Source: Lottia gigantea (taxonomy: Eukaryota > Mollusca > Gastropoda > Lottiidae). From it: a stretch of 64,000 nucleotides of DNA. A program made the translations under genes and the position numbers. The notes beneath the pieces are model-generated. The model did not search any database, was not told the origin of the DNA, and worked only from the letters and a program-made list of their open reading frames with translations. The DNA lies in contig NW_008707001.1 in assembly GCF_000327385.1 (NCBI RefSeq), forward strand, positions 3,372,866 to 3,436,865. The letters run 5' to 3'. Shown one piece after another: positions 13,801 to 39,966 of the stretch. Positions within the stretch are counted from its first letter, which is position 1; each line of letters begins with the position of its first letter.

Positions 13801-14334
13801 ATAACATTCGTAATATTCTTTAAATTTCCAAAACCATTTGTCATTTGAATGTTCCACAATCACCTGAAAGTCTGTACTTACTTTCAAGTTTTCAAATCTT
13901 TTTTTTATCAATTCAAAGTAAAACTTTTCCTGTCAACAATAAGCTTTCCAAGAAAAGTTCTAAAATTATGAACTTTTCTCAAATTCTTAACCCAATATCA
14001 GCTAAAAGTAAAAGAAAAATTAAGAGATTTACCTGAATGAAAGAGTAGTAATAGGTCTGTATGATTTATGACTGGTTCTGTCCTGAATAAATTTTCCCCA
14101 AAAATCATTTTTCCACAATTCTGAAATAGGGGATTTCCCTGTTACATCAGGATTATTTTTTATAGCAAAAATATCATCATGTACAAAATCTCCATTCATT
14201 GAGTTGATATAGCATAATATACCCAATATGACTGGTAATGTATACAATGTAACACTTCCCCACTTGATAACTGAACTCTTTTCATGTTTTTTGTTCAAAT
14301 TCGGCGATTTTGCAATATTGTTGTTCACTTCCAT
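1846..14334 (-). CDS. TMTC1: TMTC1-like protein O-mannosyltransferase, N-terminal part (gene continues past the left edge)
   Basis: TMTC proteins are ER multi-pass membrane enzymes; the family O-mannosylates cadherins. Eight coding exons, minus strand in transcript order: 14033-14334, 9365-9542, 6763-6836, 5067-5249, 4599-4671, 2832-2935, 2126-2321, 1846-1967. Together they make 1232 nt (410 codons plus 2 nt), and the phase matches at each junction. Seen: a first hydrophobic segment followed by the luminal FVHDD acidic motif and the SHKSYRP block (exon 1), FAVHPIHTEA (exon 2), GIVGRAD (exon 3), CKEHG (exon 4), QDNPASF (exon 6), CYDWQLGSIPLV and DSRNLAT (exon 7), and PFIPASN then VGFVVAERILYIP (exon 8). 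CYDWQLGSIPLV and the FVHDDI-AI-NNPDV stretch match human TMTC1 better than TMTC3 or TMTC4 (recalled sequences). The C-terminal TPR repeats must lie left of base 1; I found no further exon in 1-1845. The start is the first in-frame ATG. Introns hold many repeats, and intron 1 alone is 4.5 kb. Confidence 0.9.
3736..4556. repeat. Large inverted repeat (arms about 120 bp, spacer about 570 bp) in a TMTC1 intron
   Basis: The left arm, about 3736-3862, contains AACTGTGTAAATGAGTAGGC and GGTTAATGCTCCATGTTTCT. The right arm, about 4432-4556, is its reverse complement with a few changes. The spacer shows no open frame. It looks like a fold-back element or an inverted duplication; the ends do not match the other families here. 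It lies in the intron between exons 5 and 6, and its right edge is 43 bases from exon 5. Confidence 0.8.
6919..7226. mobile_element. Fold-back MITE, GATTGTAAAGAGG family
   Basis: The ends are inverted (GATTGTAAAGAGGTTTTCTA and ...AACTACTTTACAATC). The interior is one long imperfect palindrome, for example CATCAATTTGCACCATTCCAAT facing ATTGGAATGGTGCAAATTGA, and AGACGTCTGTGG facing CCACAGATGTCT. A chance frame at 7058-7387 overlaps it and is not a gene. Relatives are at 15075-15361 and 16247-16473. Confidence 0.8.
8691..8922. mobile_element. TTAA-flanked MITE (AGGGACAG ends)
   Basis: It is bounded by TTAA at 8687-8690 and 8923-8926. Inverted ends are AGGGACAGGTTTGCCATTT and AAATGGCAAACCTGTCCCT. 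The 232-bp non-coding interior has TTTGAAGGCTCAAATTTTGACAGTGAGCTGTTAACA-like sequence shared with the copies at 52059 and 61820. TTAA duplication is the hallmark of piggyBac transposition, so a piggyBac-type source is likely. Confidence 0.8.
9666..9848. repeat. Recent 96-bp tandem duplication in TMTC1 intron 1
   Basis: The stretch starting ATTTCCTGTTGCAAAAGAAT is present twice, at 9666 and 9762. The copies appear identical over about 87 bases, up to AATTAAAGTTGTA. No other function is visible. Confidence 0.9.
10117..10280. repeat. Fold-back element with central hairpin module
   Basis: Arms CACAGCTTTATGGAACAACA (from 10131) and the exact reverse complement TGTTGTTCCATAAAGCTGTG (to about 10270) extend imperfectly to GTAC at both edges. 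The centre (10195-10228) carries CCTGAGGACG, then a hairpin, then CGTCGAAACG. It is non-coding and lies in TMTC1 intron 1. Confidence 0.8.
10585..10711. mobile_element. Short TTAA-flanked MITE (internal deletion)
   Basis: TTAA at 10581-10584 and 10712-10715 flanks inverted ends AGGGACAGATGTGCCATTT and AAATGGCGCATCTGTCCCT. At 127 bp it is a deleted form of the 8691-8922 family. Both ends are well preserved. Confidence 0.8.
11545..11740. repeat. Dispersed repeat with duplicated hairpin module
   Basis: It shares AATTCTTAAGCAACATTTAG, GATCA-ATTAAATAAC and the GATGACAATGTAAATTGTTG region with the element at 60530-60710. The hairpin module plus GTGTACAATAAA-CTCA is present twice in tandem (11614 and 11681). 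A third-party ORF here is chance. Confidence 0.7.
11860..12400. repeat. Tandem repeat, unit about 150-160 bp, 3.5 copies
   Basis: AATAATATTGATATTTAATC starts at about 11860, 12019, 12177 and 12327. Each unit includes CTATATCCAGTGAATCTCTG and AACATGTTTCAGG-TCTGTTT; the last is incomplete. A diverged single relative of the CTCTGAGTA...TTTCAGGTTCTGTTTTAA part lies at about 57040. It lies in TMTC1 intron 1. Confidence 0.85.
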
Positions 14335-14596
14335 AACGAGTGTTCAGTCGCATATGAACTGTCATTCCAATAATGAACTGTTATCAACCAGGAGTCGTAA
14401 TAAAGTTGAGTTTACTTCCAGTTAAAATATATAAACACTCCATCATAGAACATGTCAACTTCTTCATTCATAACTCACGGGGTACAGACTCTATTATCCA
14501 GCCCCACTGTTTCTACAAACAAACAGACGAAGACTGGGTGTCAGAGACTAAGAGGATCAACCGTCAATCATTGTCACATGACCTGTCAACCTAAAA
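14335..14596. promoter_or_regulatory. Shared divergent promoter, TMTC1 / ankyrin gene
   Basis: Only 262 bp separate the two start codons, which point away from each other, so both promoters and both 5' UTRs must fit here. The part next to the ankyrin gene is less AT-rich than the surroundings and contains an E-box-like CACATG (about 14576). No TATA box is obvious on either side. The role is inferred from position. Confidence 0.6.
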
Positions 14597-17500
14597 ATGG
14601 CCGCCCCCAGTAAACACAGTATAGCTTCAGCTTGTGCAAATGGAGATTTGTCGGTAATTTCAAACCTGTTTAAATTTATTTCCATATAAGATTGTAGCCT
14701 AAAGGGCCAACAACAAAATTAGCCATGTTCACCATTCAATACCATATCAAATTGGCTAGTTGTTGAATGCTACTCATTTACCTATAGTGTGCTATCATTG
14801 GTTTAGCAATGTGAAGGGGTGGGCTATCCATGGATATTGAACTATAGGCCTATATCAAGATAAGGGTATATATATTTATCAGTAAAAAAATGAAATAAAA
14901 AAGTTTAAAAAAAGATCCATTCATTATGGTGTTGAGCAAGTGCAAATAACTATAACTATATCCAACAAACACTTTTGAATTTAGTATACATGTACTTTTA
15001 GAATTAAAGTATCTTTTGCTATGGATGGCTGAAATGGAGCTTTATATAGATGACTGAATCTCTTATATCCAATTTATAGTTGTTAAGAGGGTTTAACACT
15101 GGTATCATCAATTTGCACCATACCAATTTTCAGTCAGAGGTCTGTGGTTCCTGCACTTCCAAAAGTGTTTGATGATGTCACTTATCGCAAAATATGCTTG
15201 TTTCATAAGTCCCTTTGTGATTAGTGCGTCATAGAACACTTAGTTTTTAGTAGAATTTGAGAAACCACAGACGTCTCATTGAAAATTGGAATGGTGCAAA
15301 TTGATGCTATCAGTGTCCCTGATACACATAAAATTTCAAGAAAACTTCTTTCGTATCATTTTAAGTTTCTTGGGGTGTCTACTATTAATGTATGTCCACC
15401 CTTCCAGTATACTTTCATAAGCAATATTTAAAGTGGCTCTTTGCCAACTGCCACTAAAAAGAAGTTCACAAGGCCAATAATTATGAACTATACAACAATT
15501 AAAGGGACAGATGCAGCGTTTCCGAAAGTAAATCATACCTAGGTCTGAGAAACGTGAATTATTCCAGTAAACTAATCAGTAATTAGTTGTCTTTTCTTCA
15601 TACACTGCCATATTCAGAAAATACATCTATAGAAATAGGAAAAGAAATTCCTAGTTTGAGATATTTTTGAAGGAATTCTGCGATTTTCATACATTTTTAG
15701 TAATTCTGAAGACTATTTTCATTCCTACAAGACTCAAATCAATCCCCCAAAATTGTGCAACTGTCCCTTTAAAGTGGCTTTTTGCCAACTGTCACTAATA
15801 AGGAAGTTCATAATTATGCCTTTTGGAATGTAAAATTGTACTGGAAGAAAGAAAAATCCTTACAAATCTTATTTTAAACTCTCTTCAGTGCATGAAGGAC
15901 ATTGACTGTTTAAAAAGAGAATTTTTCTGAATTAAAGACCACAACAATGGCATTAACTTTTATGTATTGATAAAATTAAAGACTATAACAATAAGATTAA
16001 AGACAGGAACAATGGCATTAGATTAAAATTAATATATCTTATTTAGGAAATATTATATTGATTGAACATTTGCCAAGTTAGTTGAATATAGCAGATAAAT
16101 TATATTGCTTTGAAAGGTATTTTATAAGTAAATTTTGTGGGAATTGACAATGATAAATTCTCAAAGCTTAGTAATCCTTAAAAACTTCTAGCTGTTATTT
16201 TATGGGATCTGTAAGATTTGTGTCTTTAGCTTTGAAAAATATTAAACAGTATTGTAAGGAGGTTTTGTAAAATTTGTATGTGTATCTGGACACTGATAGT
16301 ATTAATTTGCAATGAATGTCTGAGGTTCATACAATTTCATGCAAACTCTGTGTTTTATGACGTAGGTTTTTGCAGTTCTAAGCAGAAAAATGGAATGATG
16401 TAAATGGAAACCAAAAATGGCTCAATTTACATAAAAAAAAAAAACACGCTAGAAACCTCTTTACAACCCCTTTAAGTGATAATTCATCCTCCTCCTTAAA
16501 TGCCTGTAATTAAACTTAATTGTAATATACTCAATGTATGTATTATGTATGAATTTTAAATGTGAAATGTTTTGATTTTGAATGTTATTCAGGGTGTAAA
16601 ATATCTAGTAAAACAAGGTGAAGATATAAATCAAAGATCTAATGATGGCATGACACCTTTAAGTATTGCAGCTTTCTGGGGCTATGCTGATATAGTGGAA
16701 TATTTATTAGATATTGGGTAATTATCAATATAAATTTGTATATTATAGTCTTCATCAGCCCAATAAAGGTAGAGTCTCTCAGTATTTTCGGTACTTGTAG
16801 TACTATGAAAGGTGCAGTAAAGAAAAAAAGTGAAAATTACACATTTAGAAAATGTCTTATCTATTGATCTTCTAATTATTCATATTGTACATTGTACATA
16901 TCATTTGATATCAACAACAGTGCTCTTTGAAGAGAGCTTAGAATTGAAAGAGTTATCTCCCATTAGTCTTCAGAATGAACTTTCTCAATTATACACAGCA
17001 ATATTATTTTTCCGCTTCGATTTGAAATCTGTCAAAGAAAAGTAGGACTTAAAAACTGCATTTCATTATGTAACAAAAATGAAAGAGTTATCTCCCATTA
17101 GTCTTCAGATTTATTTTGTTTCTACAGAGCAGAAATCAATAAATGTAATACTGGTAATAATTGGACACCATTACACTGTGCAGCTTTTCAAGGTCATGGC
17201 AAGGTGATCATGTATTTAATGAAACATGGACCTGATTTATATATCAAAGATAAACTGGGAAGGTACGTCACTGATCAAACTACAAACCAGCTGTTCTCAT
17301 GAAATTTTATAGTAGGAACATTAATTGCATGAGATAACTCCTTTCAATTAGACAAATTCTATATGTTACAGGGTTCAGTTTCTTAGATGTTATCACACTC
17401 AGGTCCAAATCTATGTTATCAACCCTGTTTCTAATGATGAACTGTCTGTATTTGGTACAGGGTCAAACATGAGGTCTCCCAGCATCATTTAAATAATTGC

Positions 17501-18842
17501 TCTCAATTAATAATATAATATGTTGTTATCATTTCAGAACACCTGTAGATTTTGCTTCAGCCTTGGACTCAGTATGGTCATTCTTTGAAGGTATATTTAC
17601 AATTATTCAGGACAATTCCAAATATACGGAGTAGTTCATTTCATTTTGAGGATAGAATAAGTTATGATATAAGATATATAAGTTAATTATTGGAATTACA
17701 CTAGTATGATATTGTGTTTCTTTTCCACTAAAGTGCCTGTAAAGAGAATGGACTGCTTGTGTAAATGGTCCCACATCTTTCTCAATGTCAACTCCATTAA
17801 CTGATTGTCATCAATCATTAGTCACTTTCACAAAGAAAAGTGTCTCAGATCAGACAGAGCTCTTAATAGCTTGATATTGTGAAGATGATTGTCCTTGGAT
17901 GTCCACAAATATAGTCCATACAACTGCAAGCAATGATATTTGTTATATTCATATCTTAAAAAATGATATTAACTTTTCTTGAAAGTGCTTCTTTTACAAT
18001 AGTTTCAGGATGCAAGAGAACTCCAAAATCTGAATTGATTAAGTTGGATATTGTAAAGAAAGTTTCACAATATGATTCTACTATAACACAGTCACCTTCA
18101 GAACGAGTTCATTTCTCACGTCCAGGCTCTGCCTATATCATCAAGACACAAACCACATTTCAAGATCATAATATGGTAAGGCTGAAGGTTGTAAATTTGT
18201 CAAAGATATTCCAGTATAAATTGAGAGATATATAGCACCCATCTTCACAATGTCAAGCTATTATAAACTTGACTGCAATAGCCACCTTTCTTGTATCAAT
18301 GCAGCGTCTAGCTCAGGTGTATGTTAGCAAACACAGGAAATCAGTGTCCTCGACAGGATGTCGGTAAAAAATAAGATGTAATGGTTACAGTGAGTCTGTC
18401 GAGGGCACTGGCTTACAACCTAATCACATCGCTGTATTCTGTGAAACAAGATCACCCTTGCACACTAATGTTTGATCAAAAGGCATAGGCCAAACCATCC
18501 ATCCTGTGACACAAGCTCAGGCAGTGATTTGAAGCAAAAAAAAAGGGATTCAAAAAAGCACCTTTTGTACAAGTCAAACCATGGCATCAAGTTGAGTTCC
18601 AAACACAAATACAGATGAAAAGCCTGTGTGAAACATTAACACAAATTCCTGTATGATTCTTGGTTCTTGCCTATACTGTTTGATAACCTAAATCTAGCCA
18701 GTTGGATTTTTGACAAGATTTCAACACATTTTTTCAGGTTACAGCTGCAATGACTGGTGATGTATTAGCTGGTATACCAGAAGACAATTTCACACCACCA
18801 TCTTATCAATATCAGCCTGGTTTATCAGTTTTAAATAATTAA
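14597..18842 (+). CDS. Small ankyrin-repeat protein, 213 aa
   Basis: Six exons: 14597-14653, 16593-16717, 17128-17262, 17538-17590, 18009-18175, 18738-18842. They total 642 nt and close in frame on TAA. The start ATG opens MAAPSKHS in a good context (aaaATGGCC). Residues about 10-120 form three to four ankyrin repeats, with clear consensus pieces DGMTPLSIAAFWGYADIVEYL and NWTPLHCAAFQGHGKVIMYL followed by LGRTPVDFA. Residues about 120-213 are not ankyrin and look disordered (Ser/Thr/Pro-rich, ending YQYQPGLSVLNN); I do not recognise this tail. Ankyrin repeats bind proteins, so a scaffold or adaptor role is likely but the partner is unknown. It is transcribed divergently from TMTC1. The exon 5 acceptor was chosen by phase (GAA G|GA). 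Intron 1 carries two MITE families. Confidence 0.85.
15075..15361. mobile_element. Fold-back MITE, GATTGTAAAGAGG family (diverged ends)
   Basis: The interior matches the copy at 6919: ATCAATTTGCACCATACCAA facing TTGGAATGGTGCAAATTGAT, and a central GTGTTTGATGATGTCACTTA. The outer ends are eroded. It lies in ankyrin-gene intron 1. Confidence 0.75.
15503..15768. mobile_element. TTAA-flanked MITE inside a longer direct repeat
   Basis: TTAA at 15499-15502 and 15769-15772 bounds a 266-bp element with AGGGACAGATGCAGCG and ...GTGCAACTGTCCCT ends. A direct repeat of about 50 bp (AAAGTGGCTCTTTGCCAACTG and AAAGTGGCTTTTTGCCAACTG, then AAGTTCA and AATTATG) lies on both sides (15429-15498 and 15770-15820), far longer than a target duplication. 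Confidence 0.8.
16247..16473. mobile_element. Fold-back MITE, GATTGTAAAGAGG family (short copy)
   Basis: It opens ATTGTAAGGAGGTTTTGTAA and closes GCTAGAAACCTCTTTACAAC. The interior includes GTATCTGGACACTGATAGTA. The short segments at 25925-26012 and 39095-39205 carry matching pieces of the same family. Confidence 0.7.
16946..17109. repeat. Direct repeat of a 29-bp GAAAGAGTTATCTCCC block
   Basis: GAAAGAGTTATCTCCCATTA and the following GTCTTCAGA occur at about 16946 and again at about 17081, the second just before ankyrin-gene exon 3. Between them lies AAAGAAAAGTAGGACTTAAA, similar to the SINE tail. GAGTTATCTCCC is a motif I associate with dispersed molluscan repeats. Confidence 0.6.
17862..18470. 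mobile_element. CTTCACAATGTC-family pieces on both sides of ankyrin exon 5
   Basis: A right-end piece (AATAGCTTGATATTGTGAAG, 17862-17884) lies before exon 5. A left-end copy (from CTTCACAATGTCAAGCTATT at 18243, to about 18470) lies after it. The second piece has the family interior (TCCTCGACAGGATGTC facing GTCTGTCGAGGGCACTGG). The exon therefore sits between two facing ends of the same family. Confidence 0.65.
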
Positions 18843-18902
18843 TACCCTTTCTTGTGGAGTGTGGTAATATTGGAGACAATATTATTTAGTTTGATCACGG
18901 AA

Positions 18903-18908
18903 AATAAA
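18903..18908 (+). terminator. Poly(A) signal of the ankyrin gene
   Basis: AATAAA about 60 bases after the TAA stop is the first canonical signal, giving a 3' UTR of roughly 80 nt. Confidence 0.6.
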
Positions 18909-20368
18909 GGATATGGAACTTGGTCTATCAATAATAATTTATCATCAATATGTTAACCAAATCTTCCCTTGCGTACGATATATAAATACACCTTCCATAC
19001 GAAACTTCGCATCTTGCCTATCTTCGTATAGTCGCAGATTGTAGAATTTCTCTATTGTTCAGGATGTACACCTTCTTGTTATTGTGACAAAATTGTCAAA
19101 TCACAGACAATTCCTTTAGATACTGACTTTCTGTGTCTGTGAATATAGCATAATAATGGGATGGGATTTGAATGGAATATGCATTCAGGGTTGTTCAGTT
19201 AGGAAATGAAGAATATTATTTTGTACTAATATAATTTTGTACTATATTTATGACAAAATAATATAAATTGGTTGTGTTATTTATTATTTAATACCTATCT
19301 TCATTAGCCCACATGGTCCAGAAAAGTAGGACATAAAACTAGATTCACTTCATTATTTTAAATATTGAATAATTTGTACACAAGTTCATGCACAAAATAC
19401 TGTGTATTGGTAATGATCATTGCCATGCTTCAATTGCTTTATTTAGATAATGATCACTGAATTTGCATCAAATACTGTATATCGATAATGATCACTGAAT
19501 TTGCATCAAATACTGTATATCAATAATGATCATTGCAAATGCATCAAATACTGTATATTGTTAATGATTACTGAATATGCATCAAATTCTATATATTGGT
19601 AATGATCATTGGATATGAATCAAATGCTGTATATTGGTAATCATTGCTCATTAATCAAATGCTGTATAAAGGTATTGAGAATTACATGGGCATCAAATGC
19701 TGTATATAGGTATTGAGAATTACATGGGCATCAAATGCTGTATATAGGTATTGATCATTACAAGGGCATCAAATTTGGTAATGATCAGTGAACGTGCATC
19801 AAATGCTGTATATATGTAATGATTATATCATGTGCATCAATTGCTGTATATAGGTATTGATTATATCACGTGCATCAAATGCTGTATATAGGTAATGATT
19901 ACAAGGGCATCTAATTTGGTAATGATCATCGCAAGCTCATCAAATGCGGTTTGTGGGTATTGATCTTTAGACATGATCAAATGTATCACAGTAACAAACA
20001 GCGTTTTTGGTACGCAAGAATCATACAAGAACTTTTCCAGAATAGGTGGAGGTGGTACATGCAGAGTAAGTCTTCATTCAACACCTTGGATAATCAAATA
20101 CCATTAAATAGGCCAAGACAGGAATCCCAGAACATTGCCAACATACACGAGACCCCACACCCTCCAGTCAAATTAGTGGGACAAAAATACTATACTATGG
20201 AATTATGTTCCAAGTCCTGTACAGGGCTCCAAATTGGTGTACAATCCAATGAAATCTCTGAATAGATGTGTAGGTATTTGTTCAAGATGTACAGTAAGAG
20301 TTTGTGGACATGGGTTCACAAAGCTTGTGAATGATTGGAAGTAAAAATAACACATTTGAATTCATGCC
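18909..20368. other. Tail-to-tail spacer between the ankyrin gene and RPL10A
   Basis: No gene is supported here. A SINE-tail fragment lies at 19302-19350 and the 39-bp array at 19425-19965. The 104-residue plus frame at 19951-20265 has no family resemblance, overlaps the array end and lacks splice context. Confidence 0.6.
19425..19965. repeat. Diverged 39-bp tandem repeat, about 13 copies
   Basis: The unit is approximately GCATCAAATGCTGTATATAG plus GTAATGATCATTGAATAT. Spacing is 39 bp in the better copies (19464 to 19503), with indels elsewhere. Copies differ at many sites, so the array is older than the 32-bp and 52-bp ones. TGATCA is palindromic. Confidence 0.85.
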
Positions 20369-20376
20369 ATCTTTAT
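20369..20376 (-). terminator. Poly(A) signal of RPL10A
   Basis: On the minus strand AATAAA follows the TAA stop by under ten bases, so the 3' UTR should be only about 30-40 nt. Such short 3' UTRs are common in ribosomal protein genes. Confidence 0.65.
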
Positions 20377-20383
20377 TAAAGAT

Positions 20384-22780
20384 TTAATAAATTCTCTGGA
20401 CAGGTCCCATGGAACTTTTGATGTGTAGAGTTCTCACGTTCTGCCAATTCTTCTTCAAAAGGGAAACCAAAAAGTTAATGGCCAAATTGACATTGGTGTA
20501 AACTTCTTCTTGGCTCATGTTGATGTGTCCAATACAGACAGACAAACACAAGACCTGAAAAATGTTCAAAATAAATGTCAAGTCATTCTAAGTACCCATT
20601 GAGCTGCTGTGTATTCCCACGGATGAATAAATAATTAGGTGTAATTATCAAAAAGGTTTCATAAGTAGTCTAGTGGCCTTATTCTCGAAAACTAAACGCA
20701 AGAAATTTAAAGACTAGCCTATCAAATAAGTTAGAGCATCTGATAAAATTAGTCTTTTCAAACCCTCGATTTTTTTTTTTAATTTTCGAGAATGCCTCAC
20801 ATCCATCCTCAGTGAGCGAAAGGATATCTCATCATGAAGATAATCAGCCTTTTCAGAAAACATCAACGGATGGATACAGACTAGGAACTGACCTCAGAAT
20901 TTTAATCATATCAACATAGTATCTTCAGGTAATACATGCAACTATGTTTTACATCATTGGTCAATACATATTACAAATTTGGATTCATTATCAAAAATAT
21001 TTCTCTATGTTGCTCAAAATTTGGCCTTTTACACCCATTAATGCATGGAGCCTTCATCACAAAAGCATTCGATAGAAAATGAAAAGTGACAGTTTTAATC
21101 CTAATGAGCAAATAGTTGGAAATATATTTTACCTTTTTCATTTGAAATTTGATGGTTCCCTTTACTTGTTGTACCTTGCTGACAAGGGATTGATTATGGG
21201 AGATTGGGGTAGGGAATTTACCAGCCTTGTTTAAACCTGGTCCCAATAATCTGGGAATCTGTTTAATCAGAGTCTCAGAGGCCAGGAAAGCATCGTATCT
21301 CTTGGCTGAAATTATAAAAAAAATAATGTTTAGTTTTCTGCATCTTTAAAACCTCATGTAAACAAAAGATAAACTGAGTTAAGGAAACTGAAAGATAGGA
21401 AATTTAGTTATTGCCAAACTCAAAGTCGAGATAAGGGCAACAGCAGGTTCTAATCTTGTATAAGGTTTTATAAGAGACTCTTTTAGTATGGACTGTTTTA
21501 GTGTTAAAGTCTGTTATTCTTGAAAAAGCAATCATTTCTGATTCTAGCCGAACTACCAGTTAGATACAGAAAATTCTCCGACACTACCAATGCCAAACAA
21601 GATTAATTCTATCTTTGACATACCTAATTTCTTAACAAGCTTCTTGTCCTTGTTTAATTTTTTTAGCATATCAGCATCCATGCAAGGCATTTCATTGGCC
21701 TTGGCTTGATCACAATGAATCTGATCACCAAGAATGCAAACCTTCATCTTAGGTTTTGGTATATGACGTAACCTAAAACATTAAAAAAAAATCTTATCCT
21801 CCTGCACTAACCAAAAGCTCATACAGATTTCTATGCCATTGTTTCAAATTCTGAGGACAATGTAAGCTGTTGTCTGGTCTTAAGATTTATATAACAGACA
21901 ATTATGTAATTACAGTCTGAAAATGATGACCATCAAATTTACTGTTAATCTTGTGACTCACTTTCCTGCAAAATTTACGCATGCTAAAACTGTGTGCTAA
22001 ATAAAATAAACCATAGTAAAGTTATTTATAGTTACCAATACCGCAGCTGGGTGAAGACCCAGGACACAAATTGGGCAGGCATTAATCAAGTTAATGCCCT
22101 ACCTAATTATTTTAAGACCCTAGGATAAGGTCCCGCCAACAAAGTTGACTACCCTGTAGGAAATATTCTTCTTGCAAGAAACCCAAATTTCTGTCAATCT
22201 TCTTGCCTTGGTTCTTTCCAACACCACTTATCTTGTTAGATAGCATTGCAACTAAATATGGTGAGGTATTAGTGCAAGGCTTACAAATAATTTTTAACTT
22301 GCAAGAAGAATTATCTCAGGGTGAAAAAGAGAAAATGTCCTGGTCGTACTGAATGGTTCCAGAGAAACGCTTGTCCTTCTGTGGATCATAATTCTTCAAA
22401 CCAATCTGCAATTCAATGGATTCAGTGAACTTTCTCTTTTTGGTCTTGGTGGAAAATTCAAAGATGTTGTTGATGGATTCTCTCAGATTATCTCTGTTGA
22501 TCTTACTGTAAACAGAAATATATTTTCATATAGAAATGGGCCCAGATTAGTTGATATGCATTTCAAAGATATTCAGCCATTGAACATATTAATATTATCA
22601 ACGTGGAGTAAATGAAAATCTAAATGAAATATGTAATATCCGACTCGTTATACACCAAAGGATTAATTCAGTGAAGAATCGGACAGTCTGTGAGATTATT
22701 GATCAAAATTTGAAGGGAGAAGGCACGTAAAATAGTCAGGATTGCATTGGATTTATAGAGGACTCAGATGTTCACCTCAT
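20384..22780 (-). CDS. RPL10A: 60S ribosomal protein L10a (uL1)
   Basis: This large-subunit protein forms the L1 stalk. Exons in transcript order: 22776-22780 (ATGAG only), 22350-22505, 21624-21772, 21133-21305, 20384-20554. They total 654 nt, that is 217 aa plus stop, the same length as human RPL10A. Near-identical blocks: [64 protein letters not shown] and [15 protein letters not shown]. The first coding exon holds only ATG plus two bases of codon 2, which is why no long ORF reaches the start. The 5' leader is pyrimidine-rich just upstream (22802-22823 on the minus strand), as in TOP mRNAs, which suggests growth/mTOR-controlled translation. The 3' UTR is very short. The last intron contains a C/D snoRNA candidate. 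Confidence 0.97.
20801..20875 (-). ncRNA. Probable intronic box C/D snoRNA in RPL10A
   Basis: This 75-nt minus-strand segment lies in the last RPL10A intron. It has the full C/D layout: a terminal stem of eight pairs (ATCCATCC with GGATGGAT), then a box C (UUGAUGU, core UGAUG), a spacer ending in a D' box CUGA (GGCUGA), a C' box AUGAUGA, a second spacer, and box D CUGA directly before the closing stem. Ribosomal protein introns commonly host such RNAs. The spacer before box D would pair with GAGCGAAAG, nine bases I recall as part of a conserved 18S rRNA stretch (GAGCGAAAGCATTTGCC). That target is inference. Box C departs from RUGAUGA at both ends, which is the main weakness. Confidence 0.6.
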
Positions 22781-22933
22781 CTTGCTGGCTGACACGCAAC
22801 TAAAAGACCGGAAGGAGGAAGGCTATCTCTGACGTCACATGTCATGCGCGAGATATTACGAGAATAAGAAAAGTAGCCATACTGCGGGAACTGTGTCGTT
22901 TCTCAGCCAAAACAAACCAAAAGTGAATTAAAA
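22781..22933. promoter_or_regulatory. Compact divergent promoter, RPL10A / USP47, with CRE, ETS and TOP-like tract
   Basis: 153 bp separate the RPL10A ATG (minus) from the USP47 ATG (plus). A perfect palindromic CRE, TGACGTCA, lies at 22830-22837. An ETS/GABP site, ACCGGAAG, lies at 22807-22814. On the minus strand the same stretch reads as a pyrimidine tract (CCTTCCTCCTTCC and then TCTTTT), fitting a TCT/TOP initiator for RPL10A. There is no TATA box. The exact start sites are not visible from sequence. Confidence 0.7.

Positions 22934-39966
<17,033 letters not shown>

Noticed and set aside
19951-20265. 104-residue plus-strand frame between the ankyrin gene and RPL10A
   Set aside because: It starts inside the 39-bp array, has no recognisable domain and no flanking exon signals.
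21763-22349. A second C/D snoRNA in the RPL10A second coding intron
   Set aside because: TGATGG and CAG fragments occur near 21920-21940, but without paired boxes or a terminal stem.
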